Shown piece by piece: positions 25,268 through 34,618 of a stretch of DNA of 55,486 bases. The notes below the pieces were generated by a model. The model did not search any database, was not told the DNA's origin, and saw only the letters and a list, made by a program, of their open reading frames with translations. The DNA is from HGM04593 sp045654645. Lineage in GTDB: Bacteria > Bacteroidota > Bacteroidia > Bacteroidales > Bacteroidaceae. How positions within the stretch are numbered: position 1 is the first letter of the stretch; every line of letters starts with the position of its first letter. Made by a program: the position numbers and the translations under genes. The stretch lies in NCBI GenBank assembly GCA_045654645.1, contig JAZONR010000076.1, forward strand, positions 1 through 55,486. The letters run 5' to 3'.

Positions 25268-26734
25268 TCAATTACGCCCACCATTTTTTGCCTTTATACA
25301 TACAGCCACTGCAATAATAACAGTGAGCACACCGCCCAGAATATATGCCAATGCGCGATTTTCCATTCCGCACATCATTGGCGAGATGAATATATAGGAC
25401 GAGCACACATAAGTCATCACAAGCGCCGGCAAGACACCTATAACAACAGGACGTCTCATCCGGTAGAGATAAACCGCAATGCACCACAGTGTTATAACCG
25501 CCAGTGTCTGGTTGCACCAGGCAAAGTAGCTCCATATTGTTTGGAACGGCAGAGCCAGAATAATGAACAACGCTGCGACAAAGAGAGGCAGCGACACCCA
25601 CAGGCGCTTGGCTATGTTACCTTGATTGATGCCCAACATATCGGCCACAATGAGACGCGCACAGCGGAATGCTGTGTCGCCCGATGTTATTGCACAACCG
25701 ATAATGCCCACAAGCACACACGCCGACACAGCGCCACTCATTGTGGCATCGGTTATTATGTTCACCAATTTGGCTGCGCTGCCACCATTGGCCGCAATAG
25801 CGGCGTTCAACCCCTCTACACCACCCCAAAAGGCCATACCGATGGCAGCCCAAATGAGGGCAATGATGCTCTCTGTTATCATTGAGCCATAGAAGACTGA
25901 GCGGGCCTGCTTCTCACTGGTCATACAGCGCGCCATCATTGGCGACTGAGTGGCGTGGAAGCCCGACAGTGCACCACAGGCAATGGTTGTGAAGAGCATT
26001 GGTACAATGGGAAACTCCTTTGGATTGGATATGCCGTTGCCAAGCGATGTGAGCTCGGGTATAACATATCTGTCGCTATTAAAGAGAAGCACGCCCAGGA
26101 TTGCAAGCGCCATAACAAGGAGCGCTATGCCAAAAACCGGGTAGAAACGGCCTATAATCTTGTCAATGGGCAGCAAAGTAGCAAGCACATAATAGACAAG
26201 GATGATACCAAGCACCACAAGCACCTCGAGCGACATTGCACCAACAGCCTTGCCATCGAGCAGGGGGACATCCACATTAGAGGCAACAAGCTCGGCGGGC
26301 TGCGACATAAAGACTGCGCCCACCAGCACCATAAGCAGCAACGTGAAGACACGCATAAACATCTTTGTTCCCTTGCCAAGGAAGGTTCCAACAATCTCGG
26401 GCAGGCTCACGCCATTGTTCTTTAGCGAAATGACACCCGCTACAAAATCGTGCATAGCGCCCATAAAAACACCGCCGAGTGTTATCCACAGGAAAGCCAC
26501 AGGACCATAGGCTGCACCCAGCAGAGCACCAAAGATGGGCCCCAAACCGGCGATATTGAGCAACTGAATGAGAAATATCTTCCAACGGGGCATTGGAATG
26601 TAGTCTACACCGTCATACATTGTTTGCGACGGCACGGGGTTTGACGCGTCTATGGCACACACCTTCTCAAGATAGCGACCATAGGTGAAATATGCGATTA
26701 TGAGCACTGCAAAGCAGATTAGAAAAGTAATCAT
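25268..26734 (-). CDS. cstA: CstA-family carbon-starvation transporter (short form)
   Basis: 488 residues, mostly membrane segments. The family start is clear: YGRYLEKVCAID, GVDYIPMPRWKIFLIQLLNIAGLGPIFGAL (the signature region), then FVAGVISLKNNGVSLPEIVG. It belongs to the short (about 480-residue) Bacteroidetes form rather than the 700-residue E. coli one. CstA relatives import peptides and/or pyruvate. It is the last of three genes, 13 bases after recQ. The conserved TCGALSGFHATQSPMMARC region and the GDTAFRCARL loop are intact. Confidence 0.93.
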   Translation of the reverse strand: MITFLICFAVLIIAYFTYGRYLEKVCAIDASNPVPSQTMYDGVDYIPMPRWKIFLIQLLNIAGLGPIFGALLGAAYGPVAFLWITLGGVFMGAMHDFVAGVISLKNNGVSLPEIVGTFLGKGTKMFMRVFTLLLMVLVGAVFMSQPAELVASNVDVPLLDGKAVGAMSLEVLVVLGIILVYYVLATLLPIDKIIGRFYPVFGIALLVMALAILGVLLFNSDRYVIPELTSLGNGISNPKEFPIVPMLFTTIACGALSGFHATQSPMMARCMTSEKQARSVFYGSMITESIIALIWAAIGMAFWGGVEGLNAAIAANGGSAAKLVNIITDATMSGAVSACVLVGIIGCAITSGDTAFRCARLIVADMLGINQGNIAKRLWVSLPLFVAALFIILALPFQTIWSYFAWCNQTLAVITLWCIAVYLYRMRRPVVIGVLPALVMTYVCSSYIFISPMMCGMENRALAYILGGVLTVIIAVAVCIKAKNGGRN

Positions 26735-26747
26735 CGGTGTGTTTTAT

Positions 26748-28655
26748 TTATGCTTTAAATTTATTGTTTAGTCGTATCATTTCGCCCCGCAGCGTTATAA
26801 GCTCCTCATCGCACATAAAGCGCAGCAACTCGGCCTGTGTATTGCGGGTGAGCCCAAGGGCTTGAAGCTGCGACAGGGGATGAAATTCCCCATCGGCAAG
26901 CAGGCTGTTGAGAGCCTCAACAAGATTTTCAGGCGGAGAGGTGTTCCCCGCTGCACGTTGTGCCAGGCAAATGTCGCACACGTTGCAAGGAGCGCTCTTC
27001 TTCTCGCCAAAATAGTCGAGTAAAAGAGTGCTGCGGCATCTGTCGGTGCGGGTTGCATAGGCAACTATGGCATTGAGCCTGTCGCCGAAGATTGCCTTGC
27101 GCTCATCATAGACATCGCGTGCAAAACGCAGCTCACTGCCAAGCACACGATGACGTGTGAATGTGATTATGGGGCATTTTTTTGACGGAGCATAGGAGAC
27201 TAATCCTTTGCTGCTTAGCGACACAAGTATCTCATACATACGATGACGTGTGAGCTTGGTTATGCGGGAAAGATAGCGTTCATCAATGAACACATAATCG
27301 GTGAAAAGGCCGCTATAGTTGCGCAATATGGCATTGATGAGCAGTTCATAGTCGGCAGGCAGCCCCTTGAAACGGTATAAGGAGTCCTTGTCTACAATGA
27401 AACGCACACGCGAGGCATATTCCATCTCCTCGACATATTCAAGATAGCCCATTCGGGTGAGTATGCGCAATGCACTATCGGTGCGCAGCGTTGGGCGATG
27501 ATACTTCTTGCAAAAATCGCCAAGCGAGAACTCAAACGTGCAGTCGAGACCGTCGCCAAGGGCCATATTGTAGTAGTAGCATATCTCATCATAGACCTCG
27601 CGTATAAACTCCTGTGGGGGATAGTTATCGGCAAGGCGGCGCAACACGACCTGTTTGTCAATGGCACTGAAGAGGGTTACCGCATAGGCTTTGTTGCCGT
27701 CGCGCCCGGCACGGCCGGCCTCCTGAAAATAGGCCTCTATGGAGCTGGGAAGGTCTATGTGGACAACAAGGCGCACATCGGGCTTGTCGATACCCATTCC
27801 AAAGGCATTGGTAGAGACCATCACACGCGCGCGCCCACTCTTCCAAGCCTCTTCCTTGGCATCTTTACTCTCGGGCGCAAGGCCCGCGTGGTAATATTCG
27901 GCCGTTATGCCACTGGCAACAAGAAAGTCGCAAACCTCCTTGGTTCTCTTGCGGTTGAGTGTATATACTATTGCCGAGCCTTGGATGCGCCCCAATATGT
28001 GCAGTAGTTCAGCAGCTTTGTTCTCGGTGTTGCGCACCACATAAGCAAGATTGTTGCGGGCAAAGCTCATACTGTAGCAGTTGGGGTGCGCAAAATTGAG
28101 TTGCTGCTGTATGTCTTTCACCACCTCGGGGGTTGCCGTTGCCGTGAGAGCAAGCACAGGCACTCCCGGAAAGAGCTTGCGCAGGTCGCTTATCTGGCGG
28201 TAGGCTGGTCTGAAATCGTGCCCCCACTGCGAGATGCAGTGAGCCTCATCAACTGTAATGAGCTGCACCTTGACGCGTTGTATCTTCTTGAGGAAGAGTT
28301 CGGAGCCTATGCGCTCGGGAGAGATGTAGAGGAATTTATAGTCGCCAAAAATGCAATTCTCGAGCGCAGTAACTATATCGGAGGTGCGCATACCCGAATA
28401 TATTGCCAATGCCTTTATACCACGGCTGCGAAGATTTGCCACCTGGTCTTTCATTAACGCAATGAGGGGGGTAACAACAATGCACAGCCCCTCGCCGGCA
28501 AGCGCCGGCACCTGAAAGGTTATGCTCTTGCCACCGCCGGTGGGCATAAGCCCCAAGGTATCGCGTCCCTGTGATATGCTTTCTATGATGTTACGTTGTA
28601 TACCACGGAAATCGTCATACCCCCAATAGTGTTTAAGGATTGCACGATATTTCAT
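26748..28655 (-). CDS. recQ: ATP-dependent DNA helicase RecQ
   Basis: 635 residues. Walker A in LMPTGGGKS (36-44), DEAH box 136-139 within TVDEAHCISQWGHDFRPAY, helicase motif VI in QEAGRAGRDG, and a zinc cluster with Cys540, Cys557, Cys560 and Cys563. A winged-helix RQC region follows the core (RHRMYEILVSLSSKGLVSY), and a short C-terminal part ends the protein with no obvious HRDC domain. It unwinds DNA 3'-5' in recombination and fork repair. It starts 7 bases after the recJ stop, and RecJ and RecQ act together in E. coli to process stalled forks, so the pairing makes functional sense. Confidence 0.95.
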   Translation of the reverse strand: MKYRAILKHYWGYDDFRGIQRNIIESISQGRDTLGLMPTGGGKSITFQVPALAGEGLCIVVTPLIALMKDQVANLRSRGIKALAIYSGMRTSDIVTALENCIFGDYKFLYISPERIGSELFLKKIQRVKVQLITVDEAHCISQWGHDFRPAYRQISDLRKLFPGVPVLALTATATPEVVKDIQQQLNFAHPNCYSMSFARNNLAYVVRNTENKAAELLHILGRIQGSAIVYTLNRKRTKEVCDFLVASGITAEYYHAGLAPESKDAKEEAWKSGRARVMVSTNAFGMGIDKPDVRLVVHIDLPSSIEAYFQEAGRAGRDGNKAYAVTLFSAIDKQVVLRRLADNYPPQEFIREVYDEICYYYNMALGDGLDCTFEFSLGDFCKKYHRPTLRTDSALRILTRMGYLEYVEEMEYASRVRFIVDKDSLYRFKGLPADYELLINAILRNYSGLFTDYVFIDERYLSRITKLTRHRMYEILVSLSSKGLVSYAPSKKCPIITFTRHRVLGSELRFARDVYDERKAIFGDRLNAIVAYATRTDRCRSTLLLDYFGEKKSAPCNVCDICLAQRAAGNTSPPENLVEALNSLLADGEFHPLSQLQALGLTRNTQAELLRFMCDEELITLRGEMIRLNNKFKA

Positions 28656-28662
28656 AGCGGCA

Positions 28663-30387
28663 TCAACGTGTGGCTTTGGTGTGTATGCTCTCTATAAGCA
28701 GCTGCACCTCGCCGTGCTTGTAGGTATTGTCCTCAAGAGTGTAGCAAATATCGAACGACTGCTTTGATTTGATATATTTGGCCTGACGACTCTGACCAAA
28801 AGCTATACCGTTGAGTATGGTATTGGACTTGTTATCGACAAGCTCAAGCTTTATGTGCTCCTGACGGCGGCCCACCACCTTGCTTGTACCATAGTCGCAC
28901 ACATTGTGGGTGCAGAAGATGGGCTTGGGATTCTCGGGGCCGTGAGGCGCAAATTTCTTCAAATCATTAAAGAACCTGCGTGTAACCTGTTGAAACTCGA
29001 GTTCGGCATCAATATCAATGACAGGCTCTGTCTGTTCGGGGAGTATGTTATCCGTTACAAACTCCTCGAAACGCTTTGCAAAGGCATCGATATTCTCCAC
29101 CTTGAGCGAGAAACCGGCAGCATAGGTGTGCCCGCCGAAATTGTCGAGAAGGTCGCGGCAGCTCTCCATTGCCTTGTAGACATCGAAGCCAGTTACCGAA
29201 CGTGCCGAGCCGGTAGCAATATCGCCGGTGCAGGTTATAACCACCGCCGGACGGTGATATACCTCGGTGAGGCGTGAGGCCACAATGCCAATTACGCCAC
29301 GATGCCAATCGGGGTTGAAGATTACAATGGCACGACGCTCGTCAAAGCTCTCAAGCCCCTCAACAATGCGGTTGGCCTCTTCGGTCATACTCTTGTCGAG
29401 CTCTTTGCGTGTCTCGTTGAACTCGTTTATCTGGCGGCTCACATCGAGCGCTGCGTCAAGATTGTTCTCTATGAGCAGGTCCACAGCAACCTTTCCCTGC
29501 ATCACACGCCCCGAAGCATTTATTCTGGGGCCAATCTTGAAGATTATATCATTTATGTTTATCTCCTTCTCGTTGAGACCGCAAACGCTGATGATAGCCT
29601 TGAGGCCTATGCTTGGGCTATGGTTTATCTGCTTTATGCCATGATAGGCAAGAATGCGGTTCTCACCCATTATGGGCACAAGGTCCGACGCTATGCTCAC
29701 AGCCACAAGGTCGAGCAGTGGATAGAGTTGGTCGGCCGGTATGCCGTTGTCCATTGCAAATGCTTGCATAAACTTGAAACCTACGCCACAGCCCGAAAGG
29801 TGTGGATAGGGGTAGGTGGAGTCGGGGCGTTTGGGGTTTAGGATTGCAACGGCACAAGGCAGTTGCTCATCGGGCACGTGGTGGTCGCACACAATGAAGT
29901 CTATGCCCAACGACTTGGCATAGGCTATCTCATCAATGGCCTTTATGCCACAGTCGAGCACTATAATCAGTTTCACGCCTGTTGAATAGGCATAATCGAC
30001 ACCTCTTTTGGAGATGCCATATCCATCTTCGTTGCGGTCGGGGATGTAGTAGTCGATGTTCGATGAGAACTGTTGCAGAAACTTGTAGACCAATGCAACA
30101 GCTGTTGTGCCATCGACATCATAGTCGCCGTAAACCAATATGCGCTCCTTCTTGCCCAACGCCTTGTTGAGACGGCGCACGGCAACATCCATATCCTTCA
30201 TAAGGAAAGGGTTGTGGAGGTGGCTTAGTTTAGGACGGAAAAATTCACGCGCCTCTGCAACAGAAGTGATACCACGCCTCACAAGCAACGAGCAGAGCAC
30301 CGGACTGATGTCCAGCTCAACAGAGAGCCTTTTTGCAAGCTCCTGCTGCTCTTGCGCAAGCGGTTGATATTTCCAATTCTGTCCCAT
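28663..30387 (-). CDS. recJ: Single-stranded-DNA exonuclease RecJ
   Basis: 574 residues, normal family length. Metal-binding motifs: GDYDVDGTT with Asp88/Asp90/Asp92, LDCG with Asp145, and DHH 168-170. A DHHA1 region follows (VVITCTGDIATGSARSVTGFDVYKAM, DNFGGHTYAAGFSLK), then a C-terminal OB-like domain. RecJ degrades single-stranded DNA 5'-3' in recombination and mismatch repair. It is the first gene of recJ-recQ-cstA, with a promoter at 30496-30524. Confidence 0.97.
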   Translation of the reverse strand: MGQNWKYQPLAQEQQELAKRLSVELDISPVLCSLLVRRGITSVAEAREFFRPKLSHLHNPFLMKDMDVAVRRLNKALGKKERILVYGDYDVDGTTAVALVYKFLQQFSSNIDYYIPDRNEDGYGISKRGVDYAYSTGVKLIIVLDCGIKAIDEIAYAKSLGIDFIVCDHHVPDEQLPCAVAILNPKRPDSTYPYPHLSGCGVGFKFMQAFAMDNGIPADQLYPLLDLVAVSIASDLVPIMGENRILAYHGIKQINHSPSIGLKAIISVCGLNEKEININDIIFKIGPRINASGRVMQGKVAVDLLIENNLDAALDVSRQINEFNETRKELDKSMTEEANRIVEGLESFDERRAIVIFNPDWHRGVIGIVASRLTEVYHRPAVVITCTGDIATGSARSVTGFDVYKAMESCRDLLDNFGGHTYAAGFSLKVENIDAFAKRFEEFVTDNILPEQTEPVIDIDAELEFQQVTRRFFNDLKKFAPHGPENPKPIFCTHNVCDYGTSKVVGRRQEHIKLELVDNKSNTILNGIAFGQSRQAKYIKSKQSFDICYTLEDNTYKHGEVQLLIESIHTKATR

Positions 30388-30423
30388 TATATATTGTTTT
30401 TATTTTCAAAATTTGGTGTGTGC

Positions 30424-30446
30424 CGCCCAACAAGCAGCATTGGGCG
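30424..30446 (-). other. Hairpin in the recJ leader
   Basis: CGCCCAA and TTGGGCG (7-bp stem, 9-base loop) lie within the roughly 100-base leader between the recJ promoter and its start codon. It may stabilise the message or modulate translation; no known riboswitch is recognised. Confidence 0.35.
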
Positions 30447-30495
30447 CCTTGCAGCATCCCGTCCGCACCCGCGCACACAACAGACGCTGATACGG

Positions 30496-30524
30496 CAAAT
30501 CTATTCAATTTGTAAAAATACAAA
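30496..30524 (-). promoter_or_regulatory. Promoter of recJ-recQ-cstA
   Basis: Minus strand: TTTG (30524-30521), 17 bases, TAGATTTG (30503-30496). The -7 box is perfect and the spacer slightly short. Confidence 0.6.
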
Positions 30525-30589
30525 AATTGCCCGAATTTATCACATCGCACATCTATTTTTTAGAATAAATAATTCTTTTTCGCAAATGG

Positions 30590-30632
30590 GCCCCAAAAAA
30601 GAAGCGGCCGCACCAAATTCAGGTGCGGCCGC
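30590..30632 (-). terminator. Terminator of the recA/peptidase transcript
   Basis: GCGGCCGCACC (30604-30614) pairs perfectly with GGTGCGGCCGC (30622-30632) around AAATTCA. On the minus strand it is followed by TTCTTTTTTGGGG. It lies 22 bases past the peptidase stop. Confidence 0.9.
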
Positions 30633-30654
30633 ATATATCTCTTTTCGCCAATTG

Positions 30655-31839
30655 TTACTTGATGCCGAGCTTCTCACGAATCTCCTTGGGAAGAGCATCC
30701 TTGTGAACAACAATATTCATAGTCTTGTAGCGGACAAAAGCCTTTGAAGCATACCAGATGCCCTTGTAGTTACCGGCCTCGCCCCAAGAGTTCTTAACCA
30801 TATAGTACTCTACGCCATTCTTATCCTTTGCAATACCATAGATTTGCATACCGTGGTCATCGGTAGTCTCCCAGTTGTCATAAGCAATCTGACGCTCCTC
30901 CTGAGTGCACCACTTTTCATCGGGGTTGGGCTCGTTCTTCTTCTGCTCCTCGCTGAGCTTGAGCCACTTTGCCATATCAGAACCCTCAAGGTCGGCACCC
31001 TTCTTTGCAGCAGGCATAACAGCCTTACCTGTGCGGTCGAAACCAGCCTCGCTAACATCGCTACCCCAAGCAATGGTGTAACCGTTCATAATTGCATTGT
31101 CAAACACCTGCATAAGTTCATCAATGGGAAGGTTGTATGACTTGGCCCAACGCCAGTTGTCCTGAATCTCGAGCACAAACTCCTCGTAGAAAGGATGGTG
31201 TGTGTATGATGTCAATGACACATAGTCTGAAGCCTTCAAGCCCAATGAATTGTAGAATGTCTTGGGTGTGTGTGTTCTGCCGTTGTAGGTAAACACCTCG
31301 GGACGCTCGCCAAGATAGATATCGTGAACAGCCTCAATAGCTTTCTTCCACAGGGGCTGACCCTCGGGGCTCACCTGCAGGCTGCGGTGCTTACCCTTGG
31401 CAATTGCAGCAACTACAGCATCGCTCACTGCTGAAAGTTCATTGTGCACACTGAGCTCCTTGCCATACATTACACCGGGACGCATCTCCTCCTCGGGCAC
31501 GAGACCAAACTTCTCCATACCATAGAGAACATCGTAGAAAGAGCCACCCTGTGAGAAAGAGATATCACCGTGTGTGCGAACAGCCTTGTCGGCACGGTCG
31601 AGATAGGTGTTGTGAACAATAAACATCTCAGAGAGATCGTACTCACCCTTACCCTTGCGCAACAACTCCGACTCAATGAAAGCGAGTGAAGAGTAGCACC
31701 AGCAGGTACCGGCCTGGTTCTGGTTCTTGATACTTGTGATAGGATTCTCCTTCACAACTGTAAAATCGGGAGTTGCCTCCTGAGCAAAAGCGCCAAGACC
31801 CACGAAAGCCAGCGCTGCAAACAATAGATTTTTCTTCAT
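30655..31839 (-). CDS. C1B-family cysteine aminopeptidase (bleomycin-hydrolase type), exported
   Basis: 394 residues from the ATG at 31839; an in-frame TTG two codons upstream is rejected. It has a signal peptide (MKKNLLFAALAFVGLGAFAQ), so unlike cytoplasmic PepC it is exported. Catalytic residues: Cys46 in QAGTCWCYS, His329 in DDHGMQIYG, Asn350 in VKNSWGE. The helical insert QGGSFYDVLYGMEKFGLVP is typical of the family. It trims N-terminal residues from peptides, probably in the periplasm. It lies 22 bases downstream of recA and shares a terminator with it. Confidence 0.93.
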   Translation of the reverse strand: MKKNLLFAALAFVGLGAFAQEATPDFTVVKENPITSIKNQNQAGTCWCYSSLAFIESELLRKGKGEYDLSEMFIVHNTYLDRADKAVRTHGDISFSQGGSFYDVLYGMEKFGLVPEEEMRPGVMYGKELSVHNELSAVSDAVVAAIAKGKHRSLQVSPEGQPLWKKAIEAVHDIYLGERPEVFTYNGRTHTPKTFYNSLGLKASDYVSLTSYTHHPFYEEFVLEIQDNWRWAKSYNLPIDELMQVFDNAIMNGYTIAWGSDVSEAGFDRTGKAVMPAAKKGADLEGSDMAKWLKLSEEQKKNEPNPDEKWCTQEERQIAYDNWETTDDHGMQIYGIAKDKNGVEYYMVKNSWGEAGNYKGIWYASKAFVRYKTMNIVVHKDALPKEIREKLGIK

Positions 31840-31861
31840 AGTCAATTTATTTTATCGCATT

Positions 31862-32902
31862 TTATTCTGTTACATCAACCTCGCCACTGCCTTTTATAGC
31901 CTCGGCAATCTTCATCTCAAGCTCCTCGGCCAACTCAGGATTATCGGCAATGAGAGCCTTTGTGCGGTCGCGGCCCTGAGCCAACTTGGTATCGTTGTAG
32001 CTGAAGAAAGAGCCACTTTTCTTGATGATGCCATACTGAACACCAAGGTCCACAATCTCACCGGTGCGCGAGATACCCTCGCCAAACATAATATCAAACT
32101 CGGCCTTGCGGAAAGGAGGCGCCACCTTGTTCTTCACTACCTTAACTCGTACAGAATTACCAATGGCATCCTCGCCATCCTTGAGCTGACTCACACGGCG
32201 AATATCGAGACGCACCGAAGCATAGAACTTGAGGGCGTTACCACCGGTGGTTGTCTCGGGGTTACCAAACATTATACCAATCTTCTCACGAAGCTGATTG
32301 ATGAAGATGCAGGTTGTTTTTGTCTTGCTGATGGCAGAAGTGAGTTTGCGAAGAGCCTGAGACATAAGACGTGCCTGAAGGCCCACCTTGTTATCACCCA
32401 TTTCGCCTTCAATCTCAGCCTTTGGAGTGAGCGCAGCCACAGAGTCTATTACAATTATATCAATAGCCGACGAGCGGATAAGTTGCTCTGCTATCTCCAG
32501 TGCCTGCTCGCCGCAATCGGGCTGTGAAATGAGCAGATTATCGATATCCACGCCCAACTTCTGTGCATAGAAACGGTCAAAAGCGTGCTCGGCATCGATG
32601 ATGGCTGCAATGCCGCCCATCTTCTGAGCCTCGGCAATAGCGTGTATTGCCAATGTTGTCTTACCCGATGACTCGGGACCATAAATCTCAATTATTCTGC
32701 CACGGGGGTAACCGCCCACACCAAGTGCTGCGTTCAAGCCCACCGAGCCTGTTGGAATAACCTCAACATCCTCAAAATTGTCATCGCCGAGCTTCATAAT
32801 GGAGCCCTTGCCGAAGTTCTTCTCTATCTTATCCATCGCAGCCTGAAGGGCACGCAACTTTTCATTGCCGGCGATGTTATCCAATTCTTCTTTCTTTGCC
32901 AT
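31862..32902 (-). CDS. recA: Recombinase A
   Basis: 346 residues, full length. Walker A GPESSGKTT, IDAEHAFD, VIDSVAALTPKAEIEGEMGD (L1), INQLREKIGIMFGNPETTTGGNALKFY (L2 region) and an acidic C-terminal helix. RecA forms the strand-exchange filament on single-stranded DNA for homologous recombination. No LexA/SOS box is evident upstream. A hairpin stands between it and the upstream dehydrogenase gene, 50 bases away, so its own promoter may lie inside that gene, or transcription reads through. Confidence 0.99.
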   Translation of the reverse strand: MAKKEELDNIAGNEKLRALQAAMDKIEKNFGKGSIMKLGDDNFEDVEVIPTGSVGLNAALGVGGYPRGRIIEIYGPESSGKTTLAIHAIAEAQKMGGIAAIIDAEHAFDRFYAQKLGVDIDNLLISQPDCGEQALEIAEQLIRSSAIDIIVIDSVAALTPKAEIEGEMGDNKVGLQARLMSQALRKLTSAISKTKTTCIFINQLREKIGIMFGNPETTTGGNALKFYASVRLDIRRVSQLKDGEDAIGNSVRVKVVKNKVAPPFRKAEFDIMFGEGISRTGEIVDLGVQYGIIKKSGSFFSYNDTKLAQGRDRTKALIADNPELAEELEMKIAEAIKGSGEVDVTE

Positions 32903-32923
32903 ATTGTTCTATTGTTGTTTGAA

Positions 32924-32942
32924 AAGGGCGGAACCCGCCCTT
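32924..32942 (-). terminator. Hairpin between the CANSDH gene and recA
   Basis: AAGGGCGG and CCGCCCTT form an 8-bp GC-rich stem with loop AAC, followed on the minus strand by TTTTC. It resembles an intrinsic terminator but sits only about 20 bases before the recA start codon, so it may attenuate rather than end transcription. Confidence 0.6.
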
Positions 32943-32952
32943 GTTTTTAATA

Positions 32953-34185
32953 TCAAAGTTCGAGGTCTTTATCAAACTCCTCGTGCCAAGGCAAGCCCTG
33001 GATATTGAGCTGCTCCATAAATGGATCCGGGTCGAACTGTTCAACATTCCAAACACCCGGCTTGCGCCATATACCCTTGAGGAACATCATTGCACCAATC
33101 ATTGCAGGAACACCTGTTGTGTAGCTTACACCCTGCATACCGGTCTCCTTGTAAGCCTCCTGGTGGCTGCAGTTGTTGTAGACATAGTATGTGTGCTCCT
33201 TGCCATCCTTGATACCACGGATGCGGCAACCGATAGATGTCTCACCCTCGTAGTTCTCGCCAAGGTCCTGAGGATTGGGGAGAACAGCCTTCAGGAACTG
33301 CAGAGGAACAATCTTTACAACCTCTTCGCCGGTGCCGTCGGCCTTGGGTGCCTTGTACTCAACCTCGTCAATGCGGCTCATACCTATATTCTGAATCACA
33401 TCCAGATAGGTAAGATACTGCTGACCAAAGGTCATCCAGAAACGGGCACGTTTTATTGTCGGGAAGTTGATTACAAGGCTTTCAATCTCCTCGTGGTGCA
33501 AAAGATAGCTTTCGCGTGGACCGACATTGGGATATGTGATTGGCTGATGAATCTCCATAGGCTCGGTCTCAATATACTTTCCGTTCTCGTAGTAAAGTCC
33601 CTTCTGGGTGATTTCACGGATATTGATTTCGGGATTGAAGTTTGTAGCGAATGCCTTATGATGGTTTCCGGCATTGCAATCAACGATATCAAGATAGTGA
33701 ATTTCGTCGAAATAGTGCTTTGCAGCATAAGCGGTAAACACGCTGGTTACGCCCGGGTCGAATCCGCAACCCAGAATGGCGCAAAGACCAGCTTTCTCAA
33801 AGCGCTCACGGTAAGCCCACTGCCAGCTGTACTCGAAGTGAGCCTCGTCCTTGGGCTCATAGTTGGCGGTATCCATATAGTTGCAACCGGTCTGCAGACA
33901 AGCCTCCATAATAGTGAGGTCCTGATAAGGCAAAGCCAGGTTCATCACGATATCGGGTTTGTATGAGCCAAGCAGTTCCACAAGCTGCTCCACACTGTCC
34001 GCGTCTACCTGCGCAGTCTGCACATTTGTTCCGTACTTCTTGTTAAGCACGTCAGCCAAAGCATCGCACTTCTTTTTTGTACGGCTGGCTATCATTATTT
34101 CGGTAAACACATCTGCATTCTGGCACACCTTATGTGCCGCAACAGTAGCCACGCCTCCGGCTCCTATAATCAGAACTTTTCCCAT
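32953..34185 (-). CDS. Carboxynorspermidine dehydrogenase (saccharopine-dehydrogenase family)
   Basis: 410 residues. N-terminal Rossmann fold with GAGGVA (8-13), NLALPYQDLTIMEACLQTG and MDTANYEPKDEAHFEY; then the family-specific CGFDPGVTSVFTAYAAKHYFD and DCNAGNHHKAFATNFNPEINIREI. These point to the CANSDH branch, which condenses aspartate semialdehyde with a diamine and reduces the product with NADPH. That is the first step of the alternative sym-norspermidine/spermidine route used by gut Bacteroidales. The partner decarboxylase (nspC) is not in the window. True saccharopine dehydrogenase is the less likely alternative. Confidence 0.9.
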   Translation of the reverse strand: MGKVLIIGAGGVATVAAHKVCQNADVFTEIMIASRTKKKCDALADVLNKKYGTNVQTAQVDADSVEQLVELLGSYKPDIVMNLALPYQDLTIMEACLQTGCNYMDTANYEPKDEAHFEYSWQWAYRERFEKAGLCAILGCGFDPGVTSVFTAYAAKHYFDEIHYLDIVDCNAGNHHKAFATNFNPEINIREITQKGLYYENGKYIETEPMEIHQPITYPNVGPRESYLLHHEEIESLVINFPTIKRARFWMTFGQQYLTYLDVIQNIGMSRIDEVEYKAPKADGTGEEVVKIVPLQFLKAVLPNPQDLGENYEGETSIGCRIRGIKDGKEHTYYVYNNCSHQEAYKETGMQGVSYTTGVPAMIGAMMFLKGIWRKPGVWNVEQFDPDPFMEQLNIQGLPWHEEFDKDLEL

Positions 34186-34283
34186 TTTACTGAACGATTA
34201 AAAGTTGATAAATATTTCAATTATAACATTTTCAAAAACAATCCACCGTTGCCCGCGTCAAACGCCGCACAGACGGTAGTTTA

Positions 34284-34315
34284 CAAAAGTAATATAAAAA
34301 AAAGGAAAAAACAAC
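34284..34315 (-). promoter_or_regulatory. Promoter of the CANSDH gene
   Basis: Minus strand: GTTG (34315-34312), 20 bases, TACTTTTG (34291-34284). The -7 box is a perfect match. The leader would be about 90 bases. Confidence 0.6.
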
Positions 34316-34529
34316 CCGCACACCCCATAACGGCAAACTTTTTTCCCAAAGCCATTTACAACACCACACAGAGCCTTCTATGCCACGCCGTTCACACAAG
34401 CATTCTTCACTTTCAAAAACTGCCACAAAAGAGCTGCCGAGTGTCAAAAAACTGCCAAATTGACACAAAAAGCATAGTAAAAAATGTCATATACAGCCTA
34501 TTTGGCAAAAATCGCAATAACAAAAACCC

Positions 34530-34557
34530 TTTGGCACGCACTTTGTTTTATAGTTTG
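34530..34557 (+). promoter_or_regulatory. Candidate dnaK promoter
   Basis: TTTG (34530-34533) and TAGTTTG (34551-34557), with a shorter than usual gap (16 bases to an 8-mer box). The sequence around it, TTTTATAGTTTGC, resembles the -7 consensus with one base missing. Confidence 0.4.
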
Positions 34558-34618
34558 CAGAAGCGGAAACAAACCGCCAAACTTTTTTTGATAACGAATA
34601 ATAAAAAAAATAAGAATT

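Larger units (their letters stand above)
34186..34618. other. Divergent regulatory region upstream of dnaK
   Basis: 433 bases between the CANSDH gene (-) and dnaK (+). It contains promoter candidates in both directions and AT-rich sequence. No CIRCE element (TTAGCACTC-N9-GAGTGCTAA) is present, so dnaK is not under an obvious HrcA operator. A GCGG-AAACAAA-CCGC stem lies in the dnaK leader. No small gene is convincing. Confidence 0.5.

Noticed and set aside
34201..34600. Small open frame in the dnaK upstream region
   Set aside because: Lys/Asn/His-rich product with no start context, running through promoter elements.
34186..34618. HrcA/CIRCE operator before dnaK
   Set aside because: No TTAGCACTC-N9-GAGTGCTAA element is found.
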